Part shown: positions 7,114 to 16,527 of the stretch, piece after piece | Position numbering within the stretch: the stretch's first letter is position 1 | Layout of the letters: every line of letters starts with the position of its first letter | Assembly (NCBI RefSeq): GCF_050313795.1 | Contig: NZ_JBNPMC010000010.1 | Location: 1 to 64,000 of the forward strand | Origin: CAMBRQ01 sp945870325 | GTDB lineage: Bacteria; Bacillota; Clostridia; Lachnospirales; Lachnospiraceae | Reading direction: 5' to 3' | DNA: 64,000 nt | Made by a program: the position numbers and the translations under genes | Notes under the pieces: generated by a model | The model's input: only the letters and a program-made list of their open reading frames with translations | What the model was told of the DNA's origin: nothing | Database searches by the model: none

Positions 7114-8337
7114 TTAGCAAATGACACAAGCCGGGGCGCAGCGATGAGCGTAGCCCGCGTAGTAGTTGCTGACGTTGCCGCTCGTGAGCACACTCCACGT
7201 ATTGTAACCGGTGCCGCGATACTCACTACGCAAGCGGACAATCTGCGCACTTGTCCGCGCCTCAATCGCATAAGTAATACGTTCTGGATATGTCTTTCCT
7301 GTCGCCTGCGGCTCTGTCGCTCCTGTTGCTCTCTTCCAGTACTCCCAGTAGTCGCCCTCTGCTCCTTTTAACTGCGGTACTAAGTATAGCTGCTCAAGTG
7401 ACGGTAAAAAGATTTTGTCATAAGTATCTTCCTGCGCCCCTACGCTTGCGTCCGTTACCGTATTAAGCGCAGTCGTTACTTTTACTTCCCCGATCACGTC
7501 TAAAAAGTCTTTCTCGAAGCCTGCCAAAAATCCCGTTTTTGTGCTTAACTGATCTGGCATCCTGTCGTAATTGTTCTGTGGTTTCCACCATTCCCCTTTT
7601 TCTTTCGCAGAATTAAGGTACTGCCTAATTGCGCTCTGGCTCCAGCGGTTATAGCCGTATGCTGTTCTATGCAGGCTATTTAACTGTTCGTTTCCGGCTG
7701 CCTGCAACGTTCCTAAGCTTGTCCCGTTTGCCCCTGCCGTTACTGATACCGTTTCTATCGGTTCCGCTGCCTCTTTGCTTGCCCAGCTGTATACTTTCCA
7801 GCTCGTCGGTGCTTGATCTGGCATACCTTTAAATCCGCTTAACTGCCCGCCTGTTGGTACTGGACTTGTTAATGTAAAGCTGTAAGTTTCATTCTTCTTA
7901 CAATATGTACCCCAATTATCCCCTACTGTAATATAGTAAGTTCCTGCCGGAAGCTCTTCCTCTGCATAATAAAAAGCTTCGTATGCGTCGAACATAACGC
8001 CGTATGGAGTCGCATAATGCCACTGTAAGAACATTCCCGGCACTACTTCCCCGTCCTTAAGTGTCACATCTCCGAAATGCACAATATCCATAGGCACTTG
8101 ATATGTCTTAGTTGCGTCTTTGTCTGTCCAAGGTACTACAATCTGATCGCCTACCTCAAATATCTGTGAAGCAAGCCTTTTTCTTACCAAACTCTGAATA
8201 CCCTTTAAGTCTGCTTTTAATACCGCCAAACTTTCCGCTGCCTCTGCTGCTCTTAAAGCATTTGCATATTTTAACTGCTCTACCATTTCTTTTGCTGTTG
8301 TGTCGCTTACTAAATCTACTGTACCAACTACTCCCAT
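7114..8337 (-). CDS. DGR target protein 1 (DUF6273-like, C-type-lectin-fold C-terminus)
   Basis: 407 residues. An N-terminal Ala-rich helix (about 15-55) is followed by FEVGDQIVVPWTDKDATKTYQ and an inserted domain. The C-terminal region (about 200-407) looks like the DUF6273/CLec fold used by DGR targets. The last 42 residues are the variable part: RLRSEYRGTGYNTWSVLTSG.. ending RCAPACVIC. AAAGGAG precedes the ATG. It is the first gene after the baseplate/fibre genes, so it is most likely the tip of a tail fibre whose binding surface is diversified. Twelve of the 15 template Asn positions differ here. Confidence 0.92.
   Translation of the reverse strand: MGVVGTVDLVSDTTAKEMVEQLKYANALRAAEAAESLAVLKADLKGIQSLVRKRLASQIFEVGDQIVVPWTDKDATKTYQVPMDIVHFGDVTLKDGEVVPGMFLQWHYATPYGVMFDAYEAFYYAEEELPAGTYYITVGDNWGTYCKKNETYSFTLTSPVPTGGQLSGFKGMPDQAPTSWKVYSWASKEAAEPIETVSVTAGANGTSLGTLQAAGNEQLNSLHRTAYGYNRWSQSAIRQYLNSAKEKGEWWKPQNNYDRMPDQLSTKTGFLAGFEKDFLDVIGEVKVTTALNTVTDASVGAQEDTYDKIFLPSLEQLYLVPQLKGAEGDYWEYWKRATGATEPQATGKTYPERITYAIEARTSAQIVRLRSEYRGTGYNTWSVLTSGNVSNYYAGYAHRCAPACVIC
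7124..7248 (-). repeat. DGR variable repeat 1 (VR1)
   Basis: Aligns without gaps to the template repeat. I count 15 substitutions, every one at a position that is adenine in the template (T on the plus strand). The GC-rich 3' block is unchanged except for a template adenine in GGATT, read here as GGCTT. This pattern is diagnostic of past mutagenic retrohoming. Confidence 0.94.
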
Positions 8338-8349
8338 TTTTACTCCTTT

Positions 8350-9174
8350 CTACGCCTGCTCTTCGTTATATACAAGTTTTAGCGTTCCGTCTTCATTCCG
8401 CAGCAAGAAAAAATTCTTATCCGTAAATACGCTCTCTGCTGCTGTATTTGCTGCCTCTGCTGCCTCGTTCGCTGCTCCTGCTGCTGTATTCGCGTTTCCG
8501 GCTGCTGCGTTTGCCGCTGTTGTCGCCGCATTTGCCTTTCCTGTCGCTGTATTGGCTGCTTCTGCTGCCGCATTCGCTGCTCCTGCTGCTTCTGTCGCTG
8601 CTCCCGCTGCCTGTTCTGCTGTGTCTGCCATATTCTCTGCTGTCTCTGCTGCTTTATACATTTCGTCGATACGTGCCATAAGGTTTGTAAACCAGTCCTC
8701 GCTTGGTTCATCTCCCCCTGCTCCGTTATCTACATTGTCTGTAATCTCCAGCTTTCCTAATGCAGTCTTCCATACATAGCTCTTATCTACTTCATTTGTA
8801 CCGATATTTTCAAACGCAAATGCTACCACTCCGTCGTACTCTGTTACTCCGAAGTCCAAAAGCCATGCAAAGCGTATAAACTCTTCGTTATACCGCACGT
8901 CGCAAATATCGCTATAGCTTCCGCCTTTGTCTGCGTTCTCTTCGTTATACCAGCGTACAATAATCTGCTTTGTTGTAAGGTCTATACCGTCATAATAACG
9001 CGGCATCTGGAACGTAATATACTGGCTGTTTGTGTCGCCTTTCATTGTGATCTGCGTAATGTCCGGCACGCTGCGGTCTTCTCCGATTTCGTATATATGA
9101 TCGTCTGAATAATTCGCGTACATGGTGTAATTTTCCAGCGCAATATATCCCTCTTCTATTTTCATGGTTTTCAC
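8350..9174 (-). CDS. baseplate/fibre protein with Ala-rich trimeric-coil tail
   Basis: 274 residues. The N-terminal part (1-150) is a beta-rich domain (SQYITFQMPRYYDGIDLTTK.., IIVRWYNEEN..) resembling the N-terminal domain of BppU-type upper baseplate proteins. Residues about 175-250 are a long Ala/Glu/Asn repeat (AAEAANTA, AAGAANEAAEAANTAA), probably a helical bundle carrying the fibre tip. The C-terminus (FFLLRNEDGTLKLVYNEEQ) is a short strand region. It lies directly upstream of the DGR target and may hold it. Confidence 0.8.
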   Translation of the reverse strand: MKTMKIEEGYIALENYTMYANYSDDHIYEIGEDRSVPDITQITMKGDTNSQYITFQMPRYYDGIDLTTKQIIVRWYNEENADKGGSYSDICDVRYNEEFIRFAWLLDFGVTEYDGVVAFAFENIGTNEVDKSYVWKTALGKLEITDNVDNGAGGDEPSEDWFTNLMARIDEMYKAAETAENMADTAEQAAGAATEAAGAANAAAEAANTATGKANAATTAANAAAGNANTAAGAANEAAEAANTAAESVFTDKNFFLLRNEDGTLKLVYNEEQA

Positions 9175-9180
9175 TCCTTT

Positions 9181-10674
9181 CTATTCGCTTAATCCCTGCT
9201 TCCAGCCGTCTCTTGTCCATACATACGTATAGCCTTTTTTCCAGCTGCCATTATGCCAAATATACGGGAAGCCCGGCTTAGTTACCCCGCCTGCTTTTAT
9301 ATATACAGATGCGTCTATAATGTACTGCGCATATACTGTTATGTCTTTCTCTACAATAGTATTTTCAGTGATCTTAACGCCGCCTACTGCTGCCGTATAC
9401 CAGCCTTGGAAAACATAGTATTTTTTCGTTGCTGTCGGCAACGTTCCTAATTTTGTACCGTGCGTTTTCTTCTGCGTTGTGTCCCCGGTTCCGCCGTTCT
9501 TTGAGGCATTAAACGTAATTGTATATGTGTTTGCTTGCCATACTGCGTATAAATCTACTACGCCGCCTTGCGCGCTTGTGAGGTTCTTTACTTTTGCCCC
9601 GTCGTCATATACCTTTATTCCGCCCGGTGTTGTTGCCCAGCCTTTAAACGTGCGCCCTATCTTTGTAAATAGATTTGCGTTAAGGTCTTTTGTTACTCCA
9701 TACGTATACGTCTGGCTTCCCATATTCCCGCTTCCGCCATTGGCATTAAAACGTACCGTATATGTATTAGCTTGCCATACCGCATACAGCGTTATTGCTG
9801 CATTGGCTGTGTAAGTAGCCCCTGCCGAATATGCTACACTTCCAGTGCTGCTTACTGCCCAGCCTATAAATGTATAACCTGTCTTTGTCGGCTTTGTGCT
9901 ACTTAATACAAGATTTTTGCCATATGTTTTCGTCTGATTCCCCGGCGCTCCGCTTCCGCCATTGGCGTTGTAAGCTACCGTATATGTATTGATCTGCCAT
10001 ACCGCATATAAATTAAGTTGAGCATTTCCCGTATAGGTCGCTCCCGGCTTATATACGACGCCACCGCTTGCGCTTGTCGCCCAGCCCAAAAACGTATATC
10101 CCGTCCTTGTCGGCTTTGTGCTACTTAATACAAGATTTTCGCCGTATGTTTTTGTCTGTTTTCCCGGCGCTCCGCTTCCACCGTTGGCGTTGTAATTTAC
10201 TCCATACGTATTTATTTTCCATACCGCGTACAGTGTTATTGCTGCATTGGCTGTATAGATACCGCCCGCAGCGTATACAGCTCCGCCGCTTGCACTTGTC
10301 GCCCAGCCTTGGAACGTGTAACCTGTCTTAGTTGGTTTTGTCCCGCTTAGCTTTAAATTACTATTCCAAGTTTTTGTCTGCGCTCCCGGTGCTCCGCTTC
10401 CACCGTTGGCGTTGTATTTTACTGAATATGTAGCGTACGGAAATACCGAAGCTTGTACCCAGCAACGCACTTGGTTTCCATATCCCGGTAAGCCGATAGC
10501 ATACGGGTATCTTGAACCCGGATTATAATAAAGAAATGTGTACGTTGTTCCTACTGTTACCGTACTATTAGCCCCAGTCCCGTCGCTGGCTGCCTTTCCT
10601 GTAAAATTGGTTCTGGCCGTAAAGCTTGTTCGCTGGCTATAGTATTTTCCGTTAATTGTTGCGCTCGTATTCAT
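9181..10674 (-). CDS. tail-associated protein with five InlB B-like repeats
   Basis: 497 residues. After about 95 N-terminal residues come five tandem units of about 74 residues, each with YNANGGSGAPG, PTKTGYTFxGWA and LYAVW signatures. That is the Listeria-Bacteroides (InlB B / flg_new) repeat known from cell-surface adhesins. The last two units are more diverged. The C-terminus (WHNGSWKKGYTYVWTRDGWKQ) carries aromatic repeats typical of binding tips. Position among baseplate genes suggests a fibre used in host or mucosal surface contact; binding partner unknown. Confidence 0.85.
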   Translation of the reverse strand: MNTSATINGKYYSQRTSFTARTNFTGKAASDGTGANSTVTVGTTYTFLYYNPGSRYPYAIGLPGYGNQVRCWVQASVFPYATYSVKYNANGGSGAPGAQTKTWNSNLKLSGTKPTKTGYTFQGWATSASGGAVYAAGGIYTANAAITLYAVWKINTYGVNYNANGGSGAPGKQTKTYGENLVLSSTKPTRTGYTFLGWATSASGGVVYKPGATYTGNAQLNLYAVWQINTYTVAYNANGGSGAPGNQTKTYGKNLVLSSTKPTKTGYTFIGWAVSSTGSVAYSAGATYTANAAITLYAVWQANTYTVRFNANGGSGNMGSQTYTYGVTKDLNANLFTKIGRTFKGWATTPGGIKVYDDGAKVKNLTSAQGGVVDLYAVWQANTYTITFNASKNGGTGDTTQKKTHGTKLGTLPTATKKYYVFQGWYTAAVGGVKITENTIVEKDITVYAQYIIDASVYIKAGGVTKPGFPYIWHNGSWKKGYTYVWTRDGWKQGLSE

Positions 10675-10684
10675 GCGTTACCAC

Positions 10685-11368
10685 CTAGCTTTCTACGAGT
10701 ATAAATACGTCCCCCTCTTGTGCTGTTTCCGGCAGCTTTGTTCCGTATTTAATCTTATTTTTCAATACATTTATCTGCGTTTGCAAATTCCCGGCGGCAT
10801 CCGTCGTTAACTGGTTTTTCATCCCGGTAAACCACTCATTAAATGCTACGTCCATTTGTCTAAGCAGCTGCTCTGCTGGTATCGTTTCCGTATTTCCAAT
10901 TATCCACCCGCAAACTTCCCTATTAGCCCTTGTGTCCGAAACGGACGCCTGCGTAACTACTACTACACCTTTGTTAACTCTTACTTCCGCAAGCTTAAGC
11001 TCGTATATATTCCCACTTCTCGTTAATTCCGGCGCAACTGGTGTTACTGCTGCATTTCCTTTAACGATCTCTATTGTAAAGTCTCTTGCGTCGTCGTCTC
11101 TTCGTACTACAATATTGTCAACCCTGTTAAGCGTTCCGCTTGCCGTTGATAATCGTAGTACCTTTTTTTCTTCAAATACTTTTACTTTCCCACCTATTAA
11201 GGCAGTTCCCGTATTTACCGTTAATGTCATGTCTCCATTGGCTATAACCTGTAAGCCGCCGCTTAAAATTCCGTCTGTGAAGAACTGCTTTAGCCAGTCG
11301 CTAAAGCTATCAGCGTCGTATTTTCTGTCCCCGGCTATAGAGTTATAAAAATATGCGTTATCACTCAT
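10685..11368 (-). CDS. phage structural protein, upper baseplate/receptor-binding region
   Basis: 227 residues beginning MSDNAYFYNSIAGDRKYDAD, a start shared by distal-tail structural proteins of Firmicutes siphophages. An N-terminal beta domain (VIANGDMTLTVNTGTALIGG) is followed by a C-terminal helical region (QLLRQMDVAFNEWFTG) likely used for oligomerisation. It lies between the Gp37-like hub and the repeat fibre. Family placement is by pattern and context. Confidence 0.75.
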   Translation of the reverse strand: MSDNAYFYNSIAGDRKYDADSFSDWLKQFFTDGILSGGLQVIANGDMTLTVNTGTALIGGKVKVFEEKKVLRLSTASGTLNRVDNIVVRRDDDARDFTIEIVKGNAAVTPVAPELTRSGNIYELKLAEVRVNKGVVVVTQASVSDTRANREVCGWIIGNTETIPAEQLLRQMDVAFNEWFTGMKNQLTTDAAGNLQTQINVLKNKIKYGTKLPETAQEGDVFILVES

Positions 11369-11371
11369 TTT

Positions 11372-12412
11372 TTAATCCTCGCTTAAATCTAACGTCTCCG
11401 GCAGCGCATCCCCAAATGTTGGCTCTATTTTCGTTCCGCCGTTTTCGTAGCTTTCCTGTACTTCTGTTACACGTTGGTTTAGTGTTATATTCCATTCTCT
11501 TTTTTTAGTCGTTACTATGTCGCCTAAATCCCAGTCTTTTTTATACTCAAAGTTTGTGCTTTGCACTTCTGCTTCTATGCTCTCTTTAATGTTATAGTCT
11601 TCTTTCTTTTCTCGCCCGCGCTGTAATAATGCTTCTTCGTATTCTGTGTCTGTCAAATCGCCTTGCTTTAAGTCTTTTGCATCTATGAATACTTCCCTAA
11701 TGTCTTCGGCTTCGGTATCTCCCAATATTACTATTTTTCTTTCGTCTCCCTCTCCCTGTCCGCCTATATAAAAGACATTTCTATATTTTGTGTCGTCGTA
11801 CGTATATGTAATGTCGTTAAGGTTTCCAAGTTCTCTTGAAAATATAACTCTAGGGTTTTCTGTCTGTAGCACGCTGTGATCTACACCTTTGTAAACTTCA
11901 AAATACATTTTCTTTGCCCGGAAGTCTGGTCTTATCCTGTAACCCAGCCCCGAACTTTTTGCCATTTTTGTTAAATATGTCTGTAGGTTTTTCCATGTTG
12001 CTTGAAAAGTAACGTCTCCGGCATATCCTTTGCGCTCTCCCAGTTCTAATAGCGGTATTGGTGTTACCTGTCCAACCATATAGCGCATAGCGTCCTCTTG
12101 TGTCCCGCTGAAATTTATCGTATTCTTTATAATCCTGCGCGCTGTAAGTATGCTTAAAAAGTTCCCGCTTCTTGTTATCTGGTTACTCTTGCTTCCCTCT
12201 TCGTCTGTGTGCCCGCCTATAATTCCAGCTTCTACACTCCCGCGCTTTGTGATTATGTTCCCTGTCTGTAGTAATTCTATATTTCTATCCGTTCCCGGTG
12301 CATACAGCTGGAAGTTGCCCGGCTCGTAATATTTTCTGCACCATAGCAGGCTTTTAAAGTCTTCAATTACTCCCAAAAACTCCATGCTTGGGCTATATAC
12401 TCTTATTTCCAT
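11372..12412 (-). CDS. Siphovirus ReqiPepy6 Gp37-like tail hub protein
   Basis: 346 residues starting MEIRVYSPSMEFLGVIEDF, the typical N-terminus of Gp37-like proteins, with the conserved WCRKYYEPGNFQLYAP segment. These replace the long Tal protein at the tail tip and resemble the gp27 baseplate hub. It follows Dit with a 2-nt gap. It should form the ring below the distal tail protein to which fibres attach. Confidence 0.9.
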   Translation of the reverse strand: MEIRVYSPSMEFLGVIEDFKSLLWCRKYYEPGNFQLYAPGTDRNIELLQTGNIITKRGSVEAGIIGGHTDEEGSKSNQITRSGNFLSILTARRIIKNTINFSGTQEDAMRYMVGQVTPIPLLELGERKGYAGDVTFQATWKNLQTYLTKMAKSSGLGYRIRPDFRAKKMYFEVYKGVDHSVLQTENPRVIFSRELGNLNDITYTYDDTKYRNVFYIGGQGEGDERKIVILGDTEAEDIREVFIDAKDLKQGDLTDTEYEEALLQRGREKKEDYNIKESIEAEVQSTNFEYKKDWDLGDIVTTKKREWNITLNQRVTEVQESYENGGTKIEPTFGDALPETLDLSED

Positions 12413-12414
12413 AC

Positions 12415-13272
12415 CTATACTCCTAAATATCTATGCCTGTACTCCACGCTCACGTTAAGGCTTTCCGTTCCGCTCTCTGCTTCGTACTGCAATGTATTAA
12501 GCCCTGCTTCTAGCTGGATATATTCGCTATCCTCGTCTATGTAGCCATTTATACTTTTTCTTTCCCCGTCCCGGATTAAATAAACATTCTTTTTATTTGT
12601 TTCTGTGCAGATTTCCAGCACATCCCCGTACTTTAAATCTGTATTTACTTTTATAAATTCCCCTGTTGTAAGATTTCTTACAGTCGGTGTTTTGACTGCT
12701 GCCAGCGCTTCCAGCTTAATAATTACGCCCGTTCTATCTGTCGTGCTCTCATTTGCAAATTCCTTAATAAGCTCCATGGTTCTGTAGCCTATTTCTTCTC
12801 CTGCTGCCTTAAACTCATGCCCAAACTCAAACCCGGCTACCCAGCTTGCCATAAGCTGCACTGTGTAATCTACATCTGTAAAAAATGGGTCATTTGCGAT
12901 CAGAGATATTACTATATCCCGTACTACGCCTTTTTCTCCTATGTCCACGCTTTCCACGTAATACTCAATCTGCCGCCTTTTGTCTTGCTCTTCGTGTACC
13001 AACGTTCCTTTTGTCTTTGGTCGAAAACACTTATATAAAATATCCCGGTTCTGTTGGTAGTTCTCGCACATTTGCGCGGTTATTACTATGTTTCTTTCCT
13101 GCGTGTTGCTTCCTTGGTAAGTGCTTCCGTCTGTATTTGTGTTGTCACTGCTGTTTACATTGTTTGAAACCTTATACAGTCCGTCGCAGCTTAGTAAGAA
13201 AAACGGGGTAAAAGTATAGTCAAAATATACCGATACGCCCCGCTCGTTCGTACACGTTATTTTCTTTGCCAT
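12415..13272 (-). CDS. distal tail protein (Dit), phage tail family
   Basis: 285 residues, located directly after the tape measure gene, as Dit always is. N-terminal beta-rich belt domain (about 1-130, with VITAQMCENYQQNRDILYK.. and IANDPFF) and a C-terminal galectin-like part (LEAGLNTLQYEA..VSVEYRHRYLGV). It makes the hexameric hub between tail tube and baseplate. Confidence 0.88.
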   Translation of the reverse strand: MAKKITCTNERGVSVYFDYTFTPFFLLSCDGLYKVSNNVNSSDNTNTDGSTYQGSNTQERNIVITAQMCENYQQNRDILYKCFRPKTKGTLVHEEQDKRRQIEYYVESVDIGEKGVVRDIVISLIANDPFFTDVDYTVQLMASWVAGFEFGHEFKAAGEEIGYRTMELIKEFANESTTDRTGVIIKLEALAAVKTPTVRNLTTGEFIKVNTDLKYGDVLEICTETNKKNVYLIRDGERKSINGYIDEDSEYIQLEAGLNTLQYEAESGTESLNVSVEYRHRYLGV

Positions 13273-13275
13273 ACT

Positions 13276-16236
13276 CTACCCCCTTTGTAATGCTAAAATC
13301 ATTTGTCTAGTTGCGTTCCTTGTCTGTCTTGCCGTTTCTGACGGGCTTAATTCTCTGTTCGACGTTATATTTACATTCTGTGTAAAACTATTCCCTGCTG
13401 CCTGTTTCTGCGTTTTATTGCTTGTGCTTGACTTTAAATCTTGGCTTGCTACAATTCTTCTGCCACTTACCATGCTGCTAACGTCGTCTTCCTCTACGCC
13501 CAACTTAATTTTTGTGTTATTCGCCACTTGCTTAGCGTAATCTCCCAACGCTTCGTCTGTGTCTTTCATCAATTCCGGCATATTCTTTTCTACGCCTTGA
13601 CCAATTCCCGGCGGGATAAACTTACCCACTTCTTCCTCAAATACTTTTGACGGGCTATGTATTCCAAGGGCGCTTTTTGCTTTATCTACCAGTCCGCCCA
13701 GCGCATTTTTGATGCTACTGTAAAGGCTTCCTACCATTCCTGTAATACCGTTAATTAAGCCGGAAATTACGTTACGCCCAATGCTGCTAAATTGGCTTAC
13801 CATATTCCCGCCCCATGAAACAACGCTTGAAATAACTTCGCCAAGTTTAGAGGCTACGCGCCCCGGCATACTCGCAATACCGCTAACCACTGAATTAAGC
13901 ATATTACTTGCTGCACTTTTGGCATTGCTTACTAAATTGCTGCCCCACGAAACGACATTAGAAATTACGTTGCTTAAAAATGTCATTATTCTGCCCGGCA
14001 ACTGTGATATGAAGCTTATCACTCCGTTAAGCATATTACTTGCTGCGCTTTTGGCATTGCTTACGATATTTGCGCCCCATGTAATCACATTATTTATGAT
14101 CGTGAGTAAAAAGCTCCAAATTTTCCCCGGTAATTGGCTAATCCATGTGGTAACATTCGTTACCAAATTCGTCGCTGCTGCTGTCGCGCTCGAAACAATG
14201 TTGCTTCCCCACGTTACAATATTGTTTATGATCGTAAGCAAGAAATTCCATATATTTCCCGGAAGCTGGCTAAACCATGTAGTAATACTTGTTACCAAAT
14301 TCGTTACCGCTGCTGTCGCATTGGCAAGCATATTGCTGCCCCACGTAATTAAATCTGTGAGAATCTGCGAGAAAAACGCGCTTATTTTGCCCGGTAATTC
14401 TTGGAACCACGTAATTACGTTGTTTATAATTTCCGGCACAGTTACTAAGAAAAAATTCTTAATTGCTTCCCATGCTGTTAAGCAGGCAGTTTTTACGGTT
14501 TCCCACAAATTTATCCAGAATTGTCGGAAGCTCTCCGACGTGTTCCATAGCGTCACGAAAGCAACTACAAGCCCCGCTATCGCCGCCACTATAAGTACAA
14601 TGGGATTAGCCATTAGCACGCCGTTAAGCGCCGTCATAATCGGTATGCCCGACTGAACAAGCGTTATTACCGTACTAATCGTGCCTATTAACCCGGATAA
14701 TATCCCGGCTACCTTAGTTACCACGAACGCTGCCATAAATCCGCCTACCAGCGCTGTGATAGTCGGTAGATTAGCACTTATAAAGTCCACAACTTCTTTT
14801 ATGATCGGCATTAAAGAGTCAACTAACGGCGCTATAACATCCATTTGCACCGTACGTCCTACTCCTGCCAGTTCGCTCATAACGTCGTCGTACTTTATCT
14901 GCTTTATCTCTTCCATTTTGCCTTTCACGTCGTCGTAAGCTCCGCCCACGCTGCTAAGCGACTGTATAAACTTCGTTCCGCCATCTTCCGCCATGGTTCC
15001 AAACGCCAACGCTGCAAGGTTCATTTTTTCTTGTTCGTTCGTAGTGTTCTGTATATCTGCTACAATGGAGTCTATTACTTCTTTTTGTGTTGCTCCGCCA
15101 TTCTGCCAAGCTTTAAAAAGCTCCTGTGTCTTTGTAGAAAATCCGCCTATTCCGTCCGCTATAGTTCCGTCCGCTAACCTCGTAGTTACCTCGTTAATAG
15201 CGTCGTTTACCTTGTCCAAATTGTAGGCGCCGCCGTCCGCTCCGTTCTGAAGCAGCATAAAATACTCGTCCGCACTATATCCGGCTTCTGCAAATTTCCC
15301 CGCGTACTCCGAAACGTTGTCGCCCAGCTCGTCTGTGTAGTTAAGTCCGTTTTGCGCTCCTGTCGCCATAAGGTTAAACGCTTCGTCTGCTGACAGCCCG
15401 AAATGATCCATTAACGACTGTACGCCTCGCATGGTTTCCGAAAAATCCATGCCAAATGTGTCCTCTAATGTATAGAGGTTTTCTGTCATTGTCTGTAATT
15501 TCGTCGGGTCTAATTCGCCTGTTGCCTGCTTTACTAAAGCCATTTTTTCTGCAACGTCCTGCAATGACTCTCCGAAATTATTTTTATAGATCGCTTCCAT
15601 GGCTTCGTTGTACTTGCCCATGGATTCTGTAGCTATGCCTGTAGCTGCTTGAAACTGGTTAGACGCCTGCTGCTGCATACCTACCATATCTTTTAGTGCC
15701 TCCCCTGCTGCCTCTATGCCGTCTGCTGCCATATCAGCAAGTGCACCTTTCATAACAGTAAATCCGCCCGCTGCGTCGTCTGCGCTGTCCCCAGCTTCTT
15801 TTACATCCTCGGCTAAGTCGTCCATTTCTTCGCCCAAGTCATTTGCGCCTTTCTCTAAATCATTGGACGACTGCTTAGCCTGATCTAATTCTGTTTCGTA
15901 CTTTCCTAAATCGTTTTTTGTTTTTTCGATCTCTCTTTGCAAGGCTCTGTATTGTTCTTTGGATACTTCGCCTTTTTCAAATTGTTCCTGTACTTGTCTT
16001 TCTGCTTCTTCCAACACTCGCAGCTTTTCTTCTGTTGCTGCCACTGCCTCTGTAAGCAGTTCCTGCTTTTGCTCGCATAATGTTATATTTCCACTATCGA
16101 ACTTTAGCAGCTTGTCCACCTGTTTAAGCTCTGACTGTAACGCCCTGCTGGTTCCATTTACCCCGGTTAAGGCTTTGCTTAGCTCTGTGGTGTCTCCGCC
16201 TATTTCTATGGTTATTCCTTTTATGTTGGAAGCCAT
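13276..16236 (-). CDS. tail tape measure protein
   Basis: 986 residues, the longest phage gene. The N-terminus has an extended coiled coil (about 35-150). The TP901-type core follows (VSEYAGKFAEAGYSADEYFML.. DGTIADGIGGFSTKTQELF). Two hydrophobic segments (TALVGGFMAAFVVTKVAGIL and IVLIVAAIAGLVVAFVTLW) lie near 490-560. The region about 590-800 holds about six tandem units of about 37 residues with the pattern SQLPGxI..FL..I..NVxxWGxNxV..A..AA. The repeats cause DNA self-similarity here. It sets tail length and is ejected with the DNA. Confidence 0.94.
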   Translation of the reverse strand: MASNIKGITIEIGGDTTELSKALTGVNGTSRALQSELKQVDKLLKFDSGNITLCEQKQELLTEAVAATEEKLRVLEEAERQVQEQFEKGEVSKEQYRALQREIEKTKNDLGKYETELDQAKQSSNDLEKGANDLGEEMDDLAEDVKEAGDSADDAAGGFTVMKGALADMAADGIEAAGEALKDMVGMQQQASNQFQAATGIATESMGKYNEAMEAIYKNNFGESLQDVAEKMALVKQATGELDPTKLQTMTENLYTLEDTFGMDFSETMRGVQSLMDHFGLSADEAFNLMATGAQNGLNYTDELGDNVSEYAGKFAEAGYSADEYFMLLQNGADGGAYNLDKVNDAINEVTTRLADGTIADGIGGFSTKTQELFKAWQNGGATQKEVIDSIVADIQNTTNEQEKMNLAALAFGTMAEDGGTKFIQSLSSVGGAYDDVKGKMEEIKQIKYDDVMSELAGVGRTVQMDVIAPLVDSLMPIIKEVVDFISANLPTITALVGGFMAAFVVTKVAGILSGLIGTISTVITLVQSGIPIMTALNGVLMANPIVLIVAAIAGLVVAFVTLWNTSESFRQFWINLWETVKTACLTAWEAIKNFFLVTVPEIINNVITWFQELPGKISAFFSQILTDLITWGSNMLANATAAVTNLVTSITTWFSQLPGNIWNFLLTIINNIVTWGSNIVSSATAAATNLVTNVTTWISQLPGKIWSFLLTIINNVITWGANIVSNAKSAASNMLNGVISFISQLPGRIMTFLSNVISNVVSWGSNLVSNAKSAASNMLNSVVSGIASMPGRVASKLGEVISSVVSWGGNMVSQFSSIGRNVISGLINGITGMVGSLYSSIKNALGGLVDKAKSALGIHSPSKVFEEEVGKFIPPGIGQGVEKNMPELMKDTDEALGDYAKQVANNTKIKLGVEEDDVSSMVSGRRIVASQDLKSSTSNKTQKQAAGNSFTQNVNITSNRELSPSETARQTRNATRQMILALQRG

Positions 16237-16242
16237 AAAGCC

Positions 16243-16527
16243 TTACCCCCTTTTCGTTAAGTTCTCCCGTATTTTTTGTCTTTCTGGTTCTGTCTGTTCG
16301 ATTCGCCAGCAGTTATGTAAATACTCTTTCCCCTCTTTCGTGCTCTTCAAGTTTGTTATGTATGCCTCTCGTAAGAAATATAAATAAATATCTATTGGCA
16401 ACTTTTGTACTTGAAAAATGTCTATACGCAGGTAATCCATAACATATTTTTCCCCTACGGTATTTAACTCGTATGGTATTTTCTCCTTATCTCCGCCTAC
16501 GCCGCCCGGATAATAAGGAATCTTTAG
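16243..16527 (-). CDS. frameshift extension of the tail assembly chaperone (gpGT-like)
   Basis: In the -1 frame relative to the gpG-like gene, an open stretch of 94 codons starts at the slippery site and ends at the stop codon 16243-16245. It encodes LKIPYYPGGVGGDKEKIPYE followed by a part beginning MDYLRIDIFQVQK. The fused product would be 196 residues. In lambda and most siphophages the T domain recruits tape measure and tube proteins and is made only by frameshift. An internal ATG at 16438-16440 could in principle give the last 65 residues alone, but it lacks a clear ribosome binding site. Confidence 0.82.
   Translation of the reverse strand, partial: LKIPYYPGGVGGDKEKIPYELNTVGEKYVMDYLRIDIFQVQKLPIDIYLYFLREAYITNLKSTKEGKEYLHNCWRIEQTEPERQKIRENLTKRG

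Noticed and set aside
9480..10420. Regularly spaced direct repeats that look CRISPR-like at first sight
   Set aside because: Period of about 220 bp, in frame, encoding InlB B-repeats; no short repeat/spacer structure and no cas genes.
13781..14656. 291-codon plus-strand ORF opposite the tape measure gene
   Set aside because: Antisense shadow of the tandem repeats in the tape measure gene; no ribosome binding site and repeats in step with the real gene.
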